From contig JAUZQE010000006.1 in the NCBI GenBank assembly GCA_030733815.1, forward strand, positions 60,123 through 124,122: a stretch of DNA of 64,000 nt, written 5' to 3'. A program made the translations under genes and the position numbers. The notes under the pieces are model-generated. The model saw only the letters and a program-made list of their open reading frames with translations. It had not been told where the DNA came from and made no database searches. This document shows positions 1 through 8,947 of this stretch, one piece after another (position 1 is the first letter of the stretch; each line of letters begins with the position of its first letter). This DNA comes from Yanghanlia caeni. Lineage in GTDB: Bacteria > Pseudomonadota > Gammaproteobacteria > Burkholderiales > Burkholderiaceae_B.

Positions 1-170
1 CCGCAGCCGCCACCACGGGTGCAGGCTGCTCGGCCACCGGTGCGACCACCGGCGTGGTTTGCGAGAACTTGACGATTCTGACCTTGCCTTCGCCCTCGGT
101 GATTTCGAGTTCTGCAATGCCCGATTCGGCAACCAGGTCGATGAGGGTCTTGAGTTTTCTTAGGTCCATT
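1..170 (-). CDS. accB: Biotin carboxyl carrier protein of acetyl-CoA carboxylase, N-terminal part (partial)
   Basis: This is the first 56 codons of AccB, which carries the biotin that shuttles carboxyl groups in the first committed step of fatty-acid synthesis. The reverse strand reads [16 protein letters not shown], then a [16 protein letters not shown] segment, then a Pro/Ala/Val-rich linker beginning near residue 39. That is the standard AccB N-terminus. The biotinyl domain with its target Lys lies outside the window. The ATG at 168-170 is the only sensible start. It lies 78 bases downstream of aroQ on the same strand, the widespread aroQ-accB-accC arrangement. It is too short for automatic ORF calling because the window edge cuts it. 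Confidence 0.9.
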
Positions 171-248
171 CCAACTTTCCGTGGCATTGCCCCACCGTCG
201 TAGCGCAGGGCCCATGCATAGTGTTTGAAAAAAGAAGACCGCTCACGC

Positions 249-683
249 CTATGCGGCGAGAGCGTACTGTAAAGCGGCCTCGTAGCCAAACGCGCCCAGG
301 CCGGCGATTACGCCCTGCGCGATATCAGACAAATACGAATGATGCCGGAACGACTCGCGCCTGTAGACATTGGACAGGTGCACTTCGACGAAGGGAATGT
401 CGACACCGGCGAGCGCATCACGGATCGCCACGCTGGTGTGCGTGTACGCCGCCGCATTGATGATGATGTATTCGGTGCCGTCGCGGCCCGCTTCCTGAAT
501 GCGGTCGACCAGTTCGCCCTCGTGGTTGCTTTGATACGCCGTGAGCACCGCGTCATGGGCGGCGGCGAGATCGTGAAGGCGTTGATTGATATCGGCCAGG
601 GCAAGCGTGCCGTAGACCTCGGGCTCGCGGGTGCCCAGCAGGTTCAGGTTGGGGCCGTGCAGAACCAGAATGCGCTGCGCCAT
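249..683 (-). CDS. aroQ: 3-dehydroquinate dehydratase, type II
   Basis: This enzyme dehydrates 3-dehydroquinate to 3-dehydroshikimate in the cytoplasmic shikimate pathway. The 144-residue length is typical of the dodecameric type II family. The N-terminus [21 protein letters not shown] holds the flexible-lid Arg19 and catalytic Tyr24. Asn76 and His82 fall in the NAAAYTHTS substrate-binding segment, and His102 in [11 protein letters not shown] is the second catalytic residue. The gene precedes accB on the same strand, so the two are probably cotranscribed. A second shikimate gene, aroE, is 5.5 kb away on the other strand. Confidence 0.97.
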   Translation of the reverse strand: MAQRILVLHGPNLNLLGTREPEVYGTLALADINQRLHDLAAAHDAVLTAYQSNHEGELVDRIQEAGRDGTEYIIINAAAYTHTSVAIRDALAGVDIPFVEVHLSNVYRRESFRHHSYLSDIAQGVIAGLGAFGYEAALQYALAA

Positions 684-755
684 TATGGAAATTTTGTGAA
701 GACAGACCGCCTTTTTACGCCAAAACGCCCTGTTTGTCTATTAAGTGCCCGGGTT

Positions 756-1262
756 TCAGCCGGCAAGCTCGGCAAGCCGCGCGTCGAGTTTTGCCGGGTC
801 GACCTGGCCCAGAACTTCGTGGTGGATGCGCGACTGCGCATCGAAAATCACCGTGTACGGCAACCCGCCTTTCGTGTTGCCCAGCGCCTTCATTTTCTCG
901 ATTCCGCCGTGACCGGCAATGACCAGCGGATACGACACCTGCACCTTCTTCAGAAAGCGTTCGACGTTGGCCTGGGTGTCGACTGCCACACCCAGAAAGG
1001 TCATGCCTGGGTACTTGCGCGCGAGTTCGTCGAGATCGGGCATTTCCTTGATGCACGGCGCACACCAGGTGGCCCAGAAATTGACCACCAGCGGCTTGCC
1101 GGCGTAGCTGGAAAGCGCGACGAATTCGCCCTGCAGATTGGGAAAGGAATTCGCGAGGAAGGTCGCGGCGGGCCCCGATGCCGCTGCGAAGATTGGCGCC
1201 TGCAGCAGGGCCGCGCCAACCGCCAGACCGGCACCATGGCGCAGGAAGTCTCGCCGATTCAT
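756..1262 (-). CDS. Tat-exported TlpA/ResA-family thioredoxin-like protein
   Basis: This is a probable periplasmic thiol-disulfide reductase of the TlpA/ResA/DsbE group. Its 168 residues begin MNRRDFLRHGAGLAVGAALL, a twin-arginine signal (RRDFLR) with a hydrophobic stretch, and AAAS near residue 27 could be the cleavage site. The thioredoxin fold follows, with active site WCAPC (Cys67, Cys70) after VVNFWAT and a GLPYTVIFD segment holding the family cis-proline. Such proteins reduce apocytochromes or copper-site proteins. No cytochrome-maturation gene is adjacent, so the partner is unknown. The aroQ start lies 72 bases downstream on the same strand. A Tat rather than Sec signal is a little unusual for this family. 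Confidence 0.85.
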   Translation of the reverse strand: MNRRDFLRHGAGLAVGAALLQAPIFAAASGPAATFLANSFPNLQGEFVALSSYAGKPLVVNFWATWCAPCIKEMPDLDELARKYPGMTFLGVAVDTQANVERFLKKVQVSYPLVIAGHGGIEKMKALGNTKGGLPYTVIFDAQSRIHHEVLGQVDPAKLDARLAELAG

Positions 1263-1359
1263 GATGTAAAGCCTTGATCTGTTGTGAGATTACCGATGAT
1301 GATAGCACCGCGGGCGTTCATCCGGACGCGGCCACTACAATAAGCTCCGGAGGAACACC

Positions 1360-2736
1360 ATGCACTTGCACATCATCGGCATCTGCGGCACGTTCATGGG
1401 CGGGCTTGCCCTGATCGCGCGCGCAGCGGGTCACACTGTCACGGGCTGCGACGCCGGCGTCTACCCGCCCATGAGCACGCAACTCGAAGAACACGGCATC
1501 CGGCTCATCGAAGGCTTTGATGCCGACCAGCTCGCGCTGCAACCCGACCTTTTCGTGGTGGGCAATGTCGTGCGCCGCGGCAACCCGCTCATGGAAGCCA
1601 TACTCGATGCGGGCCTGCCGTATGTGTCGGGCCCACAGTGGCTCGGCGAGTCGGTATTGCGCGGCCAGCACGTGCTGGCCGTGGCCGGCACCCACGGCAA
1701 GACCACCACCACCGCCATGCTGGCGCACGTACTTGACGCCTGCGGTCTTGCGCCCAACTTCCTCATTGGCGGCGTGGCCGAGGATTTCGGCGTGTCGGCG
1801 CGCCACGACCCGAACAGGCACCACTTCGTGATCGAGGCCGACGAATACGACACCGCCTTCTTCGACAAGCGTTCGAAGTTCGTGCATTACCGCCCGCGTA
1901 CCGCCATTCTGAACAATCTGGAATTCGACCACGCCGACATTTTTGCCGACCTGGCCGCCATTGAAACCCAGTTTCATCACCTGGTGCGCACCATTCCGGG
2001 TACGGGCCGCATCATTGTGCCCGCCGACGACGCGGCCCTGCACAGGGTGCTCGAACGGGGTTGCTGGACGCCGGTCGAAACGTTTGGCGAAGGCGGCGCC
2101 TGGCAGGCGGTGGGCGAAGCGCACGCCGGCCGCTTCGAGGTCATGCATGAAGGCCGCGCCGTCGGCACCATCGACTGGGCGCATGCCGGTGCCCACAACC
2201 AGCGCAATGCATTGGCCGCCATTGCGGCCGCCCATCACGTGGGTATTGAACCGCCGCGTGCCATCGACGCACTGAATGGCTTTCGCGGCGTGAAGCGACG
2301 CATGCAAGTGCGCGGTACGGTCAATGGCATCACGGTGTACGACGACTTTGCGCACCACCCCACCGCCATTGCCACCACGCTCGCCGGCCTGCGCCACCAG
2401 CAACCCAAGGGGCGCATCCTCGCCGTGCTCGAGCCGCGTTCCAACACCATGAAGCTGGGCGCCGTGGCCGGCCGTCTGCCGGCAGCGCTCGAACAGGCCG
2501 ATCTCATCTTCTGCTATGGCGCCACCAGCGGCCCGCATGCCTTGGGCTGGAGTCCTTCGGCCGTACTCGCGCCGCTGGGCGAACGCGCCTCATGCTGGAA
2601 CGACCTCGATAAAATGGTCGACGCGGTGCAGCAGGCCGCCCGACCCGGCGACCACGTGCTGGTCATGAGCAATGGCGGCTTTGGCGGCGTTCACGACCGC
2701 CTGCTGCAGCGACTTGCCGAAAGGAGCGCTCCATGA
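1360..2736 (+). CDS. mpl: UDP-N-acetylmuramate:L-alanyl-gamma-D-glutamyl-meso-diaminopimelate ligase
   Basis: Mpl joins recycled murein tripeptide to UDP-MurNAc in the cytoplasm, so cell-wall peptide bypasses MurC, MurD and MurE. The 458 residues have Mur-ligase architecture. The N-terminal nucleotide-binding domain starts MHLHIIGICGTFMGGLA. The ATP-binding loop GTHGKTTTT is at residues 110-118, and the central domain has the EADEYDTAFFDKRSKF segment typical of Mpl rather than MurC. The C-terminal domain carries YDDFAHHPTA. A GGAG ribosome-binding site lies just upstream of the start. The stop overlaps the next gene by 4 bases, so the two are translationally coupled. Confidence 0.96.
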   Translation: MHLHIIGICGTFMGGLALIARAAGHTVTGCDAGVYPPMSTQLEEHGIRLIEGFDADQLALQPDLFVVGNVVRRGNPLMEAILDAGLPYVSGPQWLGESVLRGQHVLAVAGTHGKTTTTAMLAHVLDACGLAPNFLIGGVAEDFGVSARHDPNRHHFVIEADEYDTAFFDKRSKFVHYRPRTAILNNLEFDHADIFADLAAIETQFHHLVRTIPGTGRIIVPADDAALHRVLERGCWTPVETFGEGGAWQAVGEAHAGRFEVMHEGRAVGTIDWAHAGAHNQRNALAAIAAAHHVGIEPPRAIDALNGFRGVKRRMQVRGTVNGITVYDDFAHHPTAIATTLAGLRHQQPKGRILAVLEPRSNTMKLGAVAGRLPAALEQADLIFCYGATSGPHALGWSPSAVLAPLGERASCWNDLDKMVDAVQQAARPGDHVLVMSNGGFGGVHDRLLQRLAERSAP

Positions 2737-3323
2737 TTCTGTACCTGCATGGCTTTCGTTCATCGCCCCAGTCGTTCAAGGCCGGTCTGCTGGCGCAGGC
2801 CGTACACGAGGCCGGGCATGGCGACGCCTGGTGCTGCCCGCAGCTGCCGCCCAGCCCGCGCCGCGCCCACGAGCTGGCCACGCGCCTGATCAACCAGCGA
2901 GTGCAACAGGGCATGAACCCGCAACGCGACCTGGTCGTGGTGGGGTCTTCACTGGGCGGGTATTACGCCACATGCCTGGCCGAAACGTGGCACTGCAGGG
3001 CGGTACTGCTGAACCCGGTGGTGCACGCCGCCCGCGACCTGGCCACGCAAGTGGGCGAACACACCATGTGGAACTCGCCGGAACGTTTCGAGTTCCTGCC
3101 TGAATACGTCGACGAACTGGCCGAGATGGCAGTGGGCCGGCCGGCCGACCCCAGCCGCTACTACCTTCTGGCCGCAAAAGGTGACGAGCTGCTCGACTGG
3201 CGCGAAATGGTCGAATGGTACGAAGGATGCGAACTGCGCCTGCTCGAAGGCAGCGACCACGGCATCTCCGACTTTCGCGACTGGCTGCCCGAAGTGCTCG
3301 AGCGCGTTTTGCCGCGCCCTTAG
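2733..3323 (+). CDS. YqiA/YcfP-family alpha/beta-hydrolase (esterase)
   Basis: This 196-residue cytoplasmic protein has the alpha/beta-hydrolase pattern. The N-terminus MILYLHGFRSSPQSFKA forms the oxyanion-side HGF motif. The nucleophile elbow VVVGSSLGGYYA places Ser73 in GxSxGG, and the C-terminal GSDHGISDF supplies the probable catalytic His. An Asp in LAAKGDELLDW could complete the triad. The family acts on small acyl esters in vitro and its physiological substrate is not established. The ATG overlaps the mpl stop (ATGA at 2733-2736), so it is coexpressed with a murein-recycling ligase. No signal peptide is present. Confidence 0.85.
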   Translation: MILYLHGFRSSPQSFKAGLLAQAVHEAGHGDAWCCPQLPPSPRRAHELATRLINQRVQQGMNPQRDLVVVGSSLGGYYATCLAETWHCRAVLLNPVVHAARDLATQVGEHTMWNSPERFEFLPEYVDELAEMAVGRPADPSRYYLLAAKGDELLDWREMVEWYEGCELRLLEGSDHGISDFRDWLPEVLERVLPRP

Positions 3324-3362
3324 AACAGCCCGCCGCTTGCGCGGGCATCACACACAGACATC

Positions 3363-5249
3363 ATGTACGTCCTCTATGAAGAAAGCGGCACATTCAAGGC
3401 CGCAAGGATTTTCTCTCGCAGCGATTCGACCATGCAGGTCGAGTCGGAATCGGGCAAACGCAGCAAGATCAAGAACAACATCGTGCTGTTTGAGTTCGAT
3501 ACGCCGCAACCGGCACAGCTGCTCAAGCAGGCCGAGGAACAGGCCGCAGAAATCGAGATCGACTTTCTGTGGGAATGCGCGCCTCAGGAAGAGTTCGAGG
3601 CGGTTGATTTTGCCGAAGACTACTTCGGCCACACCCCGAGCGCGGTCGAGAAGGCCGCCCTGATCTTTGCCCTGAACAGCGCGCCGGCGTACTTCCATCG
3701 CCGCGGCAAGGGCCGCTATCGCCCGGCACCGCCCGATATCCTCAAAGCCGCGCTTGCGGCCATTGAAAAACGGCGCCTGCAGGCCGAACAGCAGCAGCGC
3801 TGGACCGACCAGCTGCTCGCGGGCGAGCTGCCCGAGGAAATCGGGCGGGTCGCCACGTCGCTGTTGACGCGCCCCGACAAGAACAGCAACGAATGGAAGG
3901 CCTTTGCCGCGGCCGTCGAACAAAAGCAGACCACGCCCGAACGCCTGCTGCTGTCGGTGGGAGCGTGGCCGCACCCGCTCGCGCTGCATCAGGCGCGCTT
4001 CATGGCTACGCACTTTCCGAAAGGAAGCGACTTCCCCGCCATCGCGAACCTGCCCGACTTCGACGATCTGCCCATCGCCGACGTGACGGCATACTCCATG
4101 GACGACAGCTTTACGTTCGAGGTCGACGACGCGCTTTCGGTCACGAGCCTGGGCGACGACGTGGTGCAACTGGGCATACACATCGCGGCACCAGGGCTGG
4201 CGATCGAACGTGATGACGAGCTCGATCGCCTGGCCCGCTCCCGAATGTCTACGGTGTATACACCGGGGCACAAAATTCCCATGCTGCCCGGCGAAGTCAT
4301 CAGCGCATTCTCACTCGACGCCGGCAAGCTGCGACCCGCGCTGTCGCTCTATGTACGCGCCAACCTTGCTACGGGCGAGATGCTCGGCCACGAGACCCGG
4401 CTCGAACGCATCCGGGTCGCCGAAAACCTGCGCCACGACACGCTCGACGACGAGATTACCGCCGAGGCGCTGGCCGACCCGGCCGCGAACGTTCCGTATT
4501 CGGAGTGGGTGCGCCCGCTCTGGCGCTATGCCCTGCATCTGAGCGCGCAGCGCGACGCGGTGAGGGGCAAGACCGAGAACAATACGCGTGCGGAGTACAG
4601 CTTCGTGCTCGACGGCCCGCACGACGACCCCGATACGCGCGTGAAACTGGTGCCGCGCCGGCGCGACGCCCCGCTGGACCGCATCATCGCGGAATTCATG
4701 ATTCTGACCAACAACATCTGGGGCGGCATGCTGGCCGAACACGGTGTGCCCGGCATCTATCGTTCGCAGCAGGCCGGGCGCGTGCGCATGTCCACACACC
4801 CCCTTCCGCACGAGGCGATCGGCGTGCCGTACTACGCCTGGTCAACGTCGCCACTGCGCCGCTATGTCGATCTCGTGAACCAGTGGCAGGTGATCGCCAC
4901 GGCGCGTCACGGCGTGTCGGCGCGGCTGGCTGCGCCGTTCAAGCCGAAAGATGCCGACCTGTTCGCCATCATTGGCGGCTTCGATGCACAGTATGCTGCC
5001 TGGGGGGAATACCAGGACGCGATGGAACGCTACTGGTGCCTGCGCTGGCTGCAGCAGCAAGACATGCGCGTGGTCGAAGCCACAGTGTTGCGCGACGACC
5101 TGGTGCGGCTCGATTGTGCACCCCTGGTCACACGGGTGGCCGGCCTGCCACCCCTCGAGCGGGGCCATAAGGTCACGCTCGAAATCCTGAGCTACGATGA
5201 GCTGGCACTCGAACTCGAATGCCGCCTGCGCGACACCGCGGCGGCCTGA
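3363..5249 (+). CDS. RNB-domain exoribonuclease (RNase II family)
   Basis: This is a 628-residue 3'-to-5' exoribonuclease of the RNase II/R superfamily. The N-terminal ~220 residues are not obviously paired cold-shock domains, as they would be in E. coli RNase II. The RNB core starts around residue 240 with a DDSFTFEVDDALS motif, in which three of the four metal-binding Asp positions are kept and one is Glu. HKIPMLPGEVIS and the arginine-rich STSPLRRYVDLVNQWQ follow. The C-terminal ~60 residues are compatible with an S1 domain. The Glu variant is seen in organellar and cyanobacterial-type RNB proteins. Short spacing places it between the yqiA-like gene and the tonB-like gene. Confidence 0.88.
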   Translation: MYVLYEESGTFKAARIFSRSDSTMQVESESGKRSKIKNNIVLFEFDTPQPAQLLKQAEEQAAEIEIDFLWECAPQEEFEAVDFAEDYFGHTPSAVEKAALIFALNSAPAYFHRRGKGRYRPAPPDILKAALAAIEKRRLQAEQQQRWTDQLLAGELPEEIGRVATSLLTRPDKNSNEWKAFAAAVEQKQTTPERLLLSVGAWPHPLALHQARFMATHFPKGSDFPAIANLPDFDDLPIADVTAYSMDDSFTFEVDDALSVTSLGDDVVQLGIHIAAPGLAIERDDELDRLARSRMSTVYTPGHKIPMLPGEVISAFSLDAGKLRPALSLYVRANLATGEMLGHETRLERIRVAENLRHDTLDDEITAEALADPAANVPYSEWVRPLWRYALHLSAQRDAVRGKTENNTRAEYSFVLDGPHDDPDTRVKLVPRRRDAPLDRIIAEFMILTNNIWGGMLAEHGVPGIYRSQQAGRVRMSTHPLPHEAIGVPYYAWSTSPLRRYVDLVNQWQVIATARHGVSARLAAPFKPKDADLFAIIGGFDAQYAAWGEYQDAMERYWCLRWLQQQDMRVVEATVLRDDLVRLDCAPLVTRVAGLPPLERGHKVTLEILSYDELALELECRLRDTAAA

Positions 5250-5270
5250 TTTGCTTTACGGTACCCGCCC

Positions 5271-6155
5271 ATGTCCGTGCTTGCCGCCCGCCTGCTGCAG
5301 ATCCGAGGACGCCGTGATGACCACCTCGGTATCGCTCTGCTGATCTCGCTGGCCGTGCATGCCGCACTGCTCACCGTGCATTTCACGACGCCGCCGCAAC
5401 CGCCGCCTCCCGACGTCGACACACTGGAGGTCACCCTGATCAACGTGCGCGGCGACACGCCCCCCATGCAGGCGCAGATGCTGGCGCAGCACGACTTCGA
5501 TGGGGGTGGCGAAGCGCCCGAAGGCATTGCGGCCACCCCTCTTCCCCTCACCGCGCCCGACGCCACCGACGACCTCGTGCTGGCCGCGCTGCAACAGCGC
5601 CAGAAGGAGCTTGAAGCCGAACAGGAACGCCTGTTCGCGCTACTGCAGGCGCGTGAGGCCGCGGCGGCCGCAGGCCAAGTGAAACAGCAGGGCGAATCCA
5701 GCGGCGAAAGCGGCGACGACGAACTGCATCAGGAAAGCGTGATCATCAGCGCACGCATCGCAGCCATCAAGGAACGCATCGAACGGTACAACGCCCGCCC
5801 GCGTCAGCACTTCGTGGGGCCTTCGGCGGCCTCGGTACCCCATGCCCGCTATGTCGAAGCGTGGCGCCAGAAGATCGAACTGCTCGGCACCGAACACTAC
5901 CCGCCCGAAGCACGCGGCAAGATTTACGGCAGCCTGCAGCTTACGGTGTATATCCGCCGCGACGGTTCGCTGCAGAAAGTGGTGATCGACCGTCCTTCGC
6001 CACACGCCGTGCTGAATCAGGCTGCATTGCGCATCGTTCAACTGGCCGCCCCGTTTGCACCGCTGCCTCCCGAACTGGCGCACGACACCGATATCCTGGC
6101 CATCACACGCACCTGGCACTTCACACACGAACAACTCGAAACCCGTCAGCCATGA
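5271..6155 (+). CDS. TonB-family energy-transducer-like protein
   Basis: This 294-residue protein has TonB architecture. It has a short cytoplasmic N-terminus and one membrane segment near residues 22-42 (LGIALLISLAVHAALL). A proline-rich stretch (PPQPPPPDVD) follows, then a Glu/Gln-rich probable coiled coil at about residues 95-130. The C-terminal domain begins at about residue 205 with YPPEARGKIYGSLQLTVY and RRDGSLQKVVIDR. No exbB or exbD is nearby, so the energy source may be encoded elsewhere, or the protein may be structural. The stop overlaps the aroE start (ATGA at 6152-6155). Confidence 0.85.
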   Translation: MSVLAARLLQIRGRRDDHLGIALLISLAVHAALLTVHFTTPPQPPPPDVDTLEVTLINVRGDTPPMQAQMLAQHDFDGGGEAPEGIAATPLPLTAPDATDDLVLAALQQRQKELEAEQERLFALLQAREAAAAAGQVKQQGESSGESGDDELHQESVIISARIAAIKERIERYNARPRQHFVGPSAASVPHARYVEAWRQKIELLGTEHYPPEARGKIYGSLQLTVYIRRDGSLQKVVIDRPSPHAVLNQAALRIVQLAAPFAPLPPELAHDTDILAITRTWHFTHEQLETRQP

Positions 6156-7000
6156 GCACCCCCTTACGTTATGCCGTCATCGGCAACCCCATTGCGCACA
6201 GCCGCTCGCCGGCCATACATGAGGCCTTCGCCCGCCAATGCGGCATCGCGCTGCAATACGACCGCCTGCTTGCACCGCTCGACGTCTTCGCCGAAACGGT
6301 CGCCGACTTCTTTGCGCAGGGCGGCCAGGGCCTGAACGTGACGGTTCCGTTCAAGGAACAGGCGTTCGAGCTCGCGCGCAGTCACCTCAGCACGCGTGCC
6401 CGGCTGGCCGGCGCGGTGAACACCCTGTGGATGAGCGAGGGCCACCTGCATGGCTGCAACACCGACGGCGTCGGCCTGCTGGCCGATCTGCGCCGCCTCG
6501 GGCATGACCCGAACGGGCGCCGCATCCTGCTCGTGGGAGCCGGCGGCGCCGCGCGCGGCGTCATGCAGCCCCTGCTGGAAGCCGGCTGCGGGCATTTGCG
6601 CGTCGTGAACCGCACAGCGCAGCGCGCGGTGGCCCTGCAAGCAGCGGTGGCCGACGCGCTGCCCGGGCACGCCTCCGTCCTGTCCTCCGGGCCGCTTTCC
6701 GAGGCCGGTGAAGACTGGGACATCGTGATCAACGCCACCTCCGGGGGGCTTGCGGGGCAGGCCCCCGCGCTGCCTGTTGCCGGCCTGTACGCACCGGGAG
6801 CACTGGCCTACGACATGGTGTACGGCGACCAGCCGACGCCGTTCATGCAACAGGCCAAAACCCACGGCGCGGAACATTGCGCCGACGGTCTGGGCATGCT
6901 GGTGGAGCAGGCAGCCGCCAGCTTCGAGATCTGGCACGGCGTGCTGCCACGTACTCGCGACGTACTGGCTGCCCTGCGCGCGCAGCTGCGTAGCGGCTAG
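6152..7000 (+). CDS. aroE: Shikimate dehydrogenase (NADP+)
   Basis: AroE reduces 3-dehydroshikimate to shikimate with NADPH in the cytoplasm. I place the start at the ATG at 6152, which overlaps the previous stop. The protein then begins MSTPLRYAVIGNPIAHSRSP, the family's shikimate-binding N-terminus, and is 282 residues, the normal length. NVTVPFKEQA holds the catalytic Lys and CNTDGVGLL the catalytic Asp. LVGAGGAARGV is the NADP Rossmann loop followed by an NRTAQRA cofactor-phosphate segment. The open frame upstream of 6152 is a shadow of the tonB-like gene. Confidence 0.97.
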   Translation: MSTPLRYAVIGNPIAHSRSPAIHEAFARQCGIALQYDRLLAPLDVFAETVADFFAQGGQGLNVTVPFKEQAFELARSHLSTRARLAGAVNTLWMSEGHLHGCNTDGVGLLADLRRLGHDPNGRRILLVGAGGAARGVMQPLLEAGCGHLRVVNRTAQRAVALQAAVADALPGHASVLSSGPLSEAGEDWDIVINATSGGLAGQAPALPVAGLYAPGALAYDMVYGDQPTPFMQQAKTHGAEHCADGLGMLVEQAAASFEIWHGVLPRTRDVLAALRAQLRSG

Positions 7001-7016
7001 CGCGAAGGGTCCCGAT

Positions 7017-7715
7017 GTGTTTCGTCTTCTGAAAGCGGGGGTGCTGGGTGCCCTGATGCTGTTTCTGCTGTATCAGGCCGGCCTGTTCATCCTGGTGATC
7101 TGGTACGGGTTTCACAACCCTTCGAGCACCGCGATCATGCAACAGACGCTTCGCGTGCTGCGCCAGGACAACCCCGAGGCCCGGCTGCAGCACGAGTGGG
7201 TGCCCTACGACAAAATCAGCACCCACCTGAAACGTGCCGTGGTGGCGGCCGAGGACTCCAACTTCATCAACCACTCCGGAGTGGAATGGCAAGACATTCG
7301 CCGCGCCTGGGAGTACAACCGCAAGCAGGCTGCCACGGGTCGCAACGCCATGCGCGGCGGCTCGACCATCACGCAGCAGCTGGCCAAGAACCTGTTCCTG
7401 TCGAACACACGCAGCTATTGGCGCAAGGGCCAGGAGTTGATCATTACCTACATGATCGAACTCACCATGAGCAAGGAGCGCATTCTCGAGCTGTACCTGA
7501 ACTACGCCCAGTGGGGCGTGGACATCTTCGGGGCGCAGGCGGCCGCCCAACGATACTTCAAACGGGATGCCGCAGCGCTCGGGCCCGCGCAGTCGGCCCA
7601 GCTGGCTTCGATGCTGCCGCGCCCGGCCTATTACGACGAAACCGGGGTCACCCGCTACCTGCGCTCACGCACGGCCACCATTCAGCAGCGCATGCGCCTG
7701 GTCGAAGTGCCGTAA
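7017..7715 (+). CDS. mtgA: Monofunctional biosynthetic peptidoglycan transglycosylase
   Basis: MtgA polymerises lipid II into glycan strands at the inner membrane (family GT51). The reading frame opens earlier inside aroE, but the GTG at 7017 has a well placed AAGGG at 7005-7009. It gives 232 residues beginning VFRLLKAGVLGALMLFLLYQ, a membrane anchor. The catalytic Glu is in VVAAEDSNF (residue 79). RGGSTITQQLAKNLFL and ELYLNYAQWG are the other GT51 signatures. There is no transpeptidase domain. It starts 16 bases after aroE, an aroE-mtgA order common in beta- and gammaproteobacteria. Confidence 0.95.
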   Translation: MFRLLKAGVLGALMLFLLYQAGLFILVIWYGFHNPSSTAIMQQTLRVLRQDNPEARLQHEWVPYDKISTHLKRAVVAAEDSNFINHSGVEWQDIRRAWEYNRKQAATGRNAMRGGSTITQQLAKNLFLSNTRSYWRKGQELIITYMIELTMSKERILELYLNYAQWGVDIFGAQAAAQRYFKRDAAALGPAQSAQLASMLPRPAYYDETGVTRYLRSRTATIQQRMRLVEVP

Positions 7716-7768
7716 GGAAGATGTTAATCTTTCATATTTGATCCCTGCAGTTTGCCTTCGCCAATTCC

Positions 7769-8947
7769 ATGCGCACGACCCGCCGCTACCTTGCCAAGGA
7801 GATCTACCGCTCCAGCGCGGTCGTGCTCATCGCCCTGCTGGGGCTCTTCACGTTCTTCGCGCTCATCGAGGAACTGGACAAGGTGGGCACCCGGTTCACG
7901 CTGCTGAACCTGTTCTACATGCAGGCGCTTGCCCTGCCCAGCTATCTTTACGATCTGCTTCCCATCGGCGTGCTGATTGGCGCGGTGCTCGCGCTGGCGG
8001 GGCTGGCGCAACGCAACGAGCTTGTGATTCTGCGCGTCTCGGGCGTCAGCGGCTTCAGATTGCTGGGCCTGTTGTGGCTCGTCACCATACCCTGGGTGGT
8101 GGGCGCCTTCATTCTTTCGGAAGTGATTACACCCGCCGCCGACCTCAAGGCCAGTGACGTCAGTCTGCGGCTGCTCGGCAAGACCGAAGGCGGACGCATG
8201 AGCAGCGGCTACTGGTTCAAGGAAAGCGACGGCAACGATGGCATGCGGATCATCAACATCACGCAGCTGGCCGGCGACGGATCGGTGACCGGCATCACCC
8301 TGTACGAATTCCGCAAGGGGCAGGAACTCACCTCGATGTCGCAGGCCGCCTCGGGCCGCTTCACGAATGGCTCGCTGCACATGCACGATGTCACGCGCAC
8401 GGTCATCGACGACGCGGCGATCGCGGCACTGGCCGACGCGCGACGGCCCGACGAGCCCGCCACCCGCGTCGAGCATGTGGCCGAGCGCGTGCTGCCCACC
8501 ACGCTGACACCCGAGCGCCTGATCGCCCGCGTGCTGACCCCCGAGCGCATGTCGATTCTCGACTTGTCCGATTACATTCATTACCTGCGCGAAAACAACC
8601 TGCAGACCGACAGGCAGGTCGTCGCCCTGTGGCGCAAGGTGGCCTACCCGTTCACGCTGTTCGTGATGATGACGATCGCGGCACCCATCGCCTTCATGCA
8701 GACCCGACGCGGCGGTGTGGGAAGCAAGGTATTCATCGGCATTCTGCTGGGAGTGGGATTCTTCATGGCGAACCAGCTGGCGCTCAATGTGGGCATGCTC
8801 AGCAAATGGGCGCCGTGGGTCACCGCCCTGATACCCAATCTCGCGGCACTGGCGCTCGCCTTTGCCGCACTGCTGCTCATGGAGAACCAGCACAGCGTGC
8901 GCCGCTTCATGCAAACGCGCCTGCCCTGGGGAAGAACACTGGGATGA
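7769..8947 (+). CDS. lptG: LPS export ABC transporter permease LptG
   Basis: LptG is one of the two inner-membrane subunits of the LptB2FG transporter that extracts lipopolysaccharide and drives it across the periplasm. The 392-residue protein has the YjgP/YjgQ layout. Three N-terminal helices come first ([48 protein letters not shown]). A periplasmic beta-jellyroll spans about residues 130-270, and three C-terminal helices start at [17 protein letters not shown]. The GYWFKE...NI...GITLYEF pattern suits LptG better than LptF. The usual partner lptF is not adjacent; mtgA is upstream. The stop overlaps the apaH start (ATGA). Confidence 0.9.
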   Translation: MRTTRRYLAKEIYRSSAVVLIALLGLFTFFALIEELDKVGTRFTLLNLFYMQALALPSYLYDLLPIGVLIGAVLALAGLAQRNELVILRVSGVSGFRLLGLLWLVTIPWVVGAFILSEVITPAADLKASDVSLRLLGKTEGGRMSSGYWFKESDGNDGMRIINITQLAGDGSVTGITLYEFRKGQELTSMSQAASGRFTNGSLHMHDVTRTVIDDAAIAALADARRPDEPATRVEHVAERVLPTTLTPERLIARVLTPERMSILDLSDYIHYLRENNLQTDRQVVALWRKVAYPFTLFVMMTIAAPIAFMQTRRGGVGSKVFIGILLGVGFFMANQLALNVGMLSKWAPWVTALIPNLAALALAFAALLLMENQHSVRRFMQTRLPWGRTLG

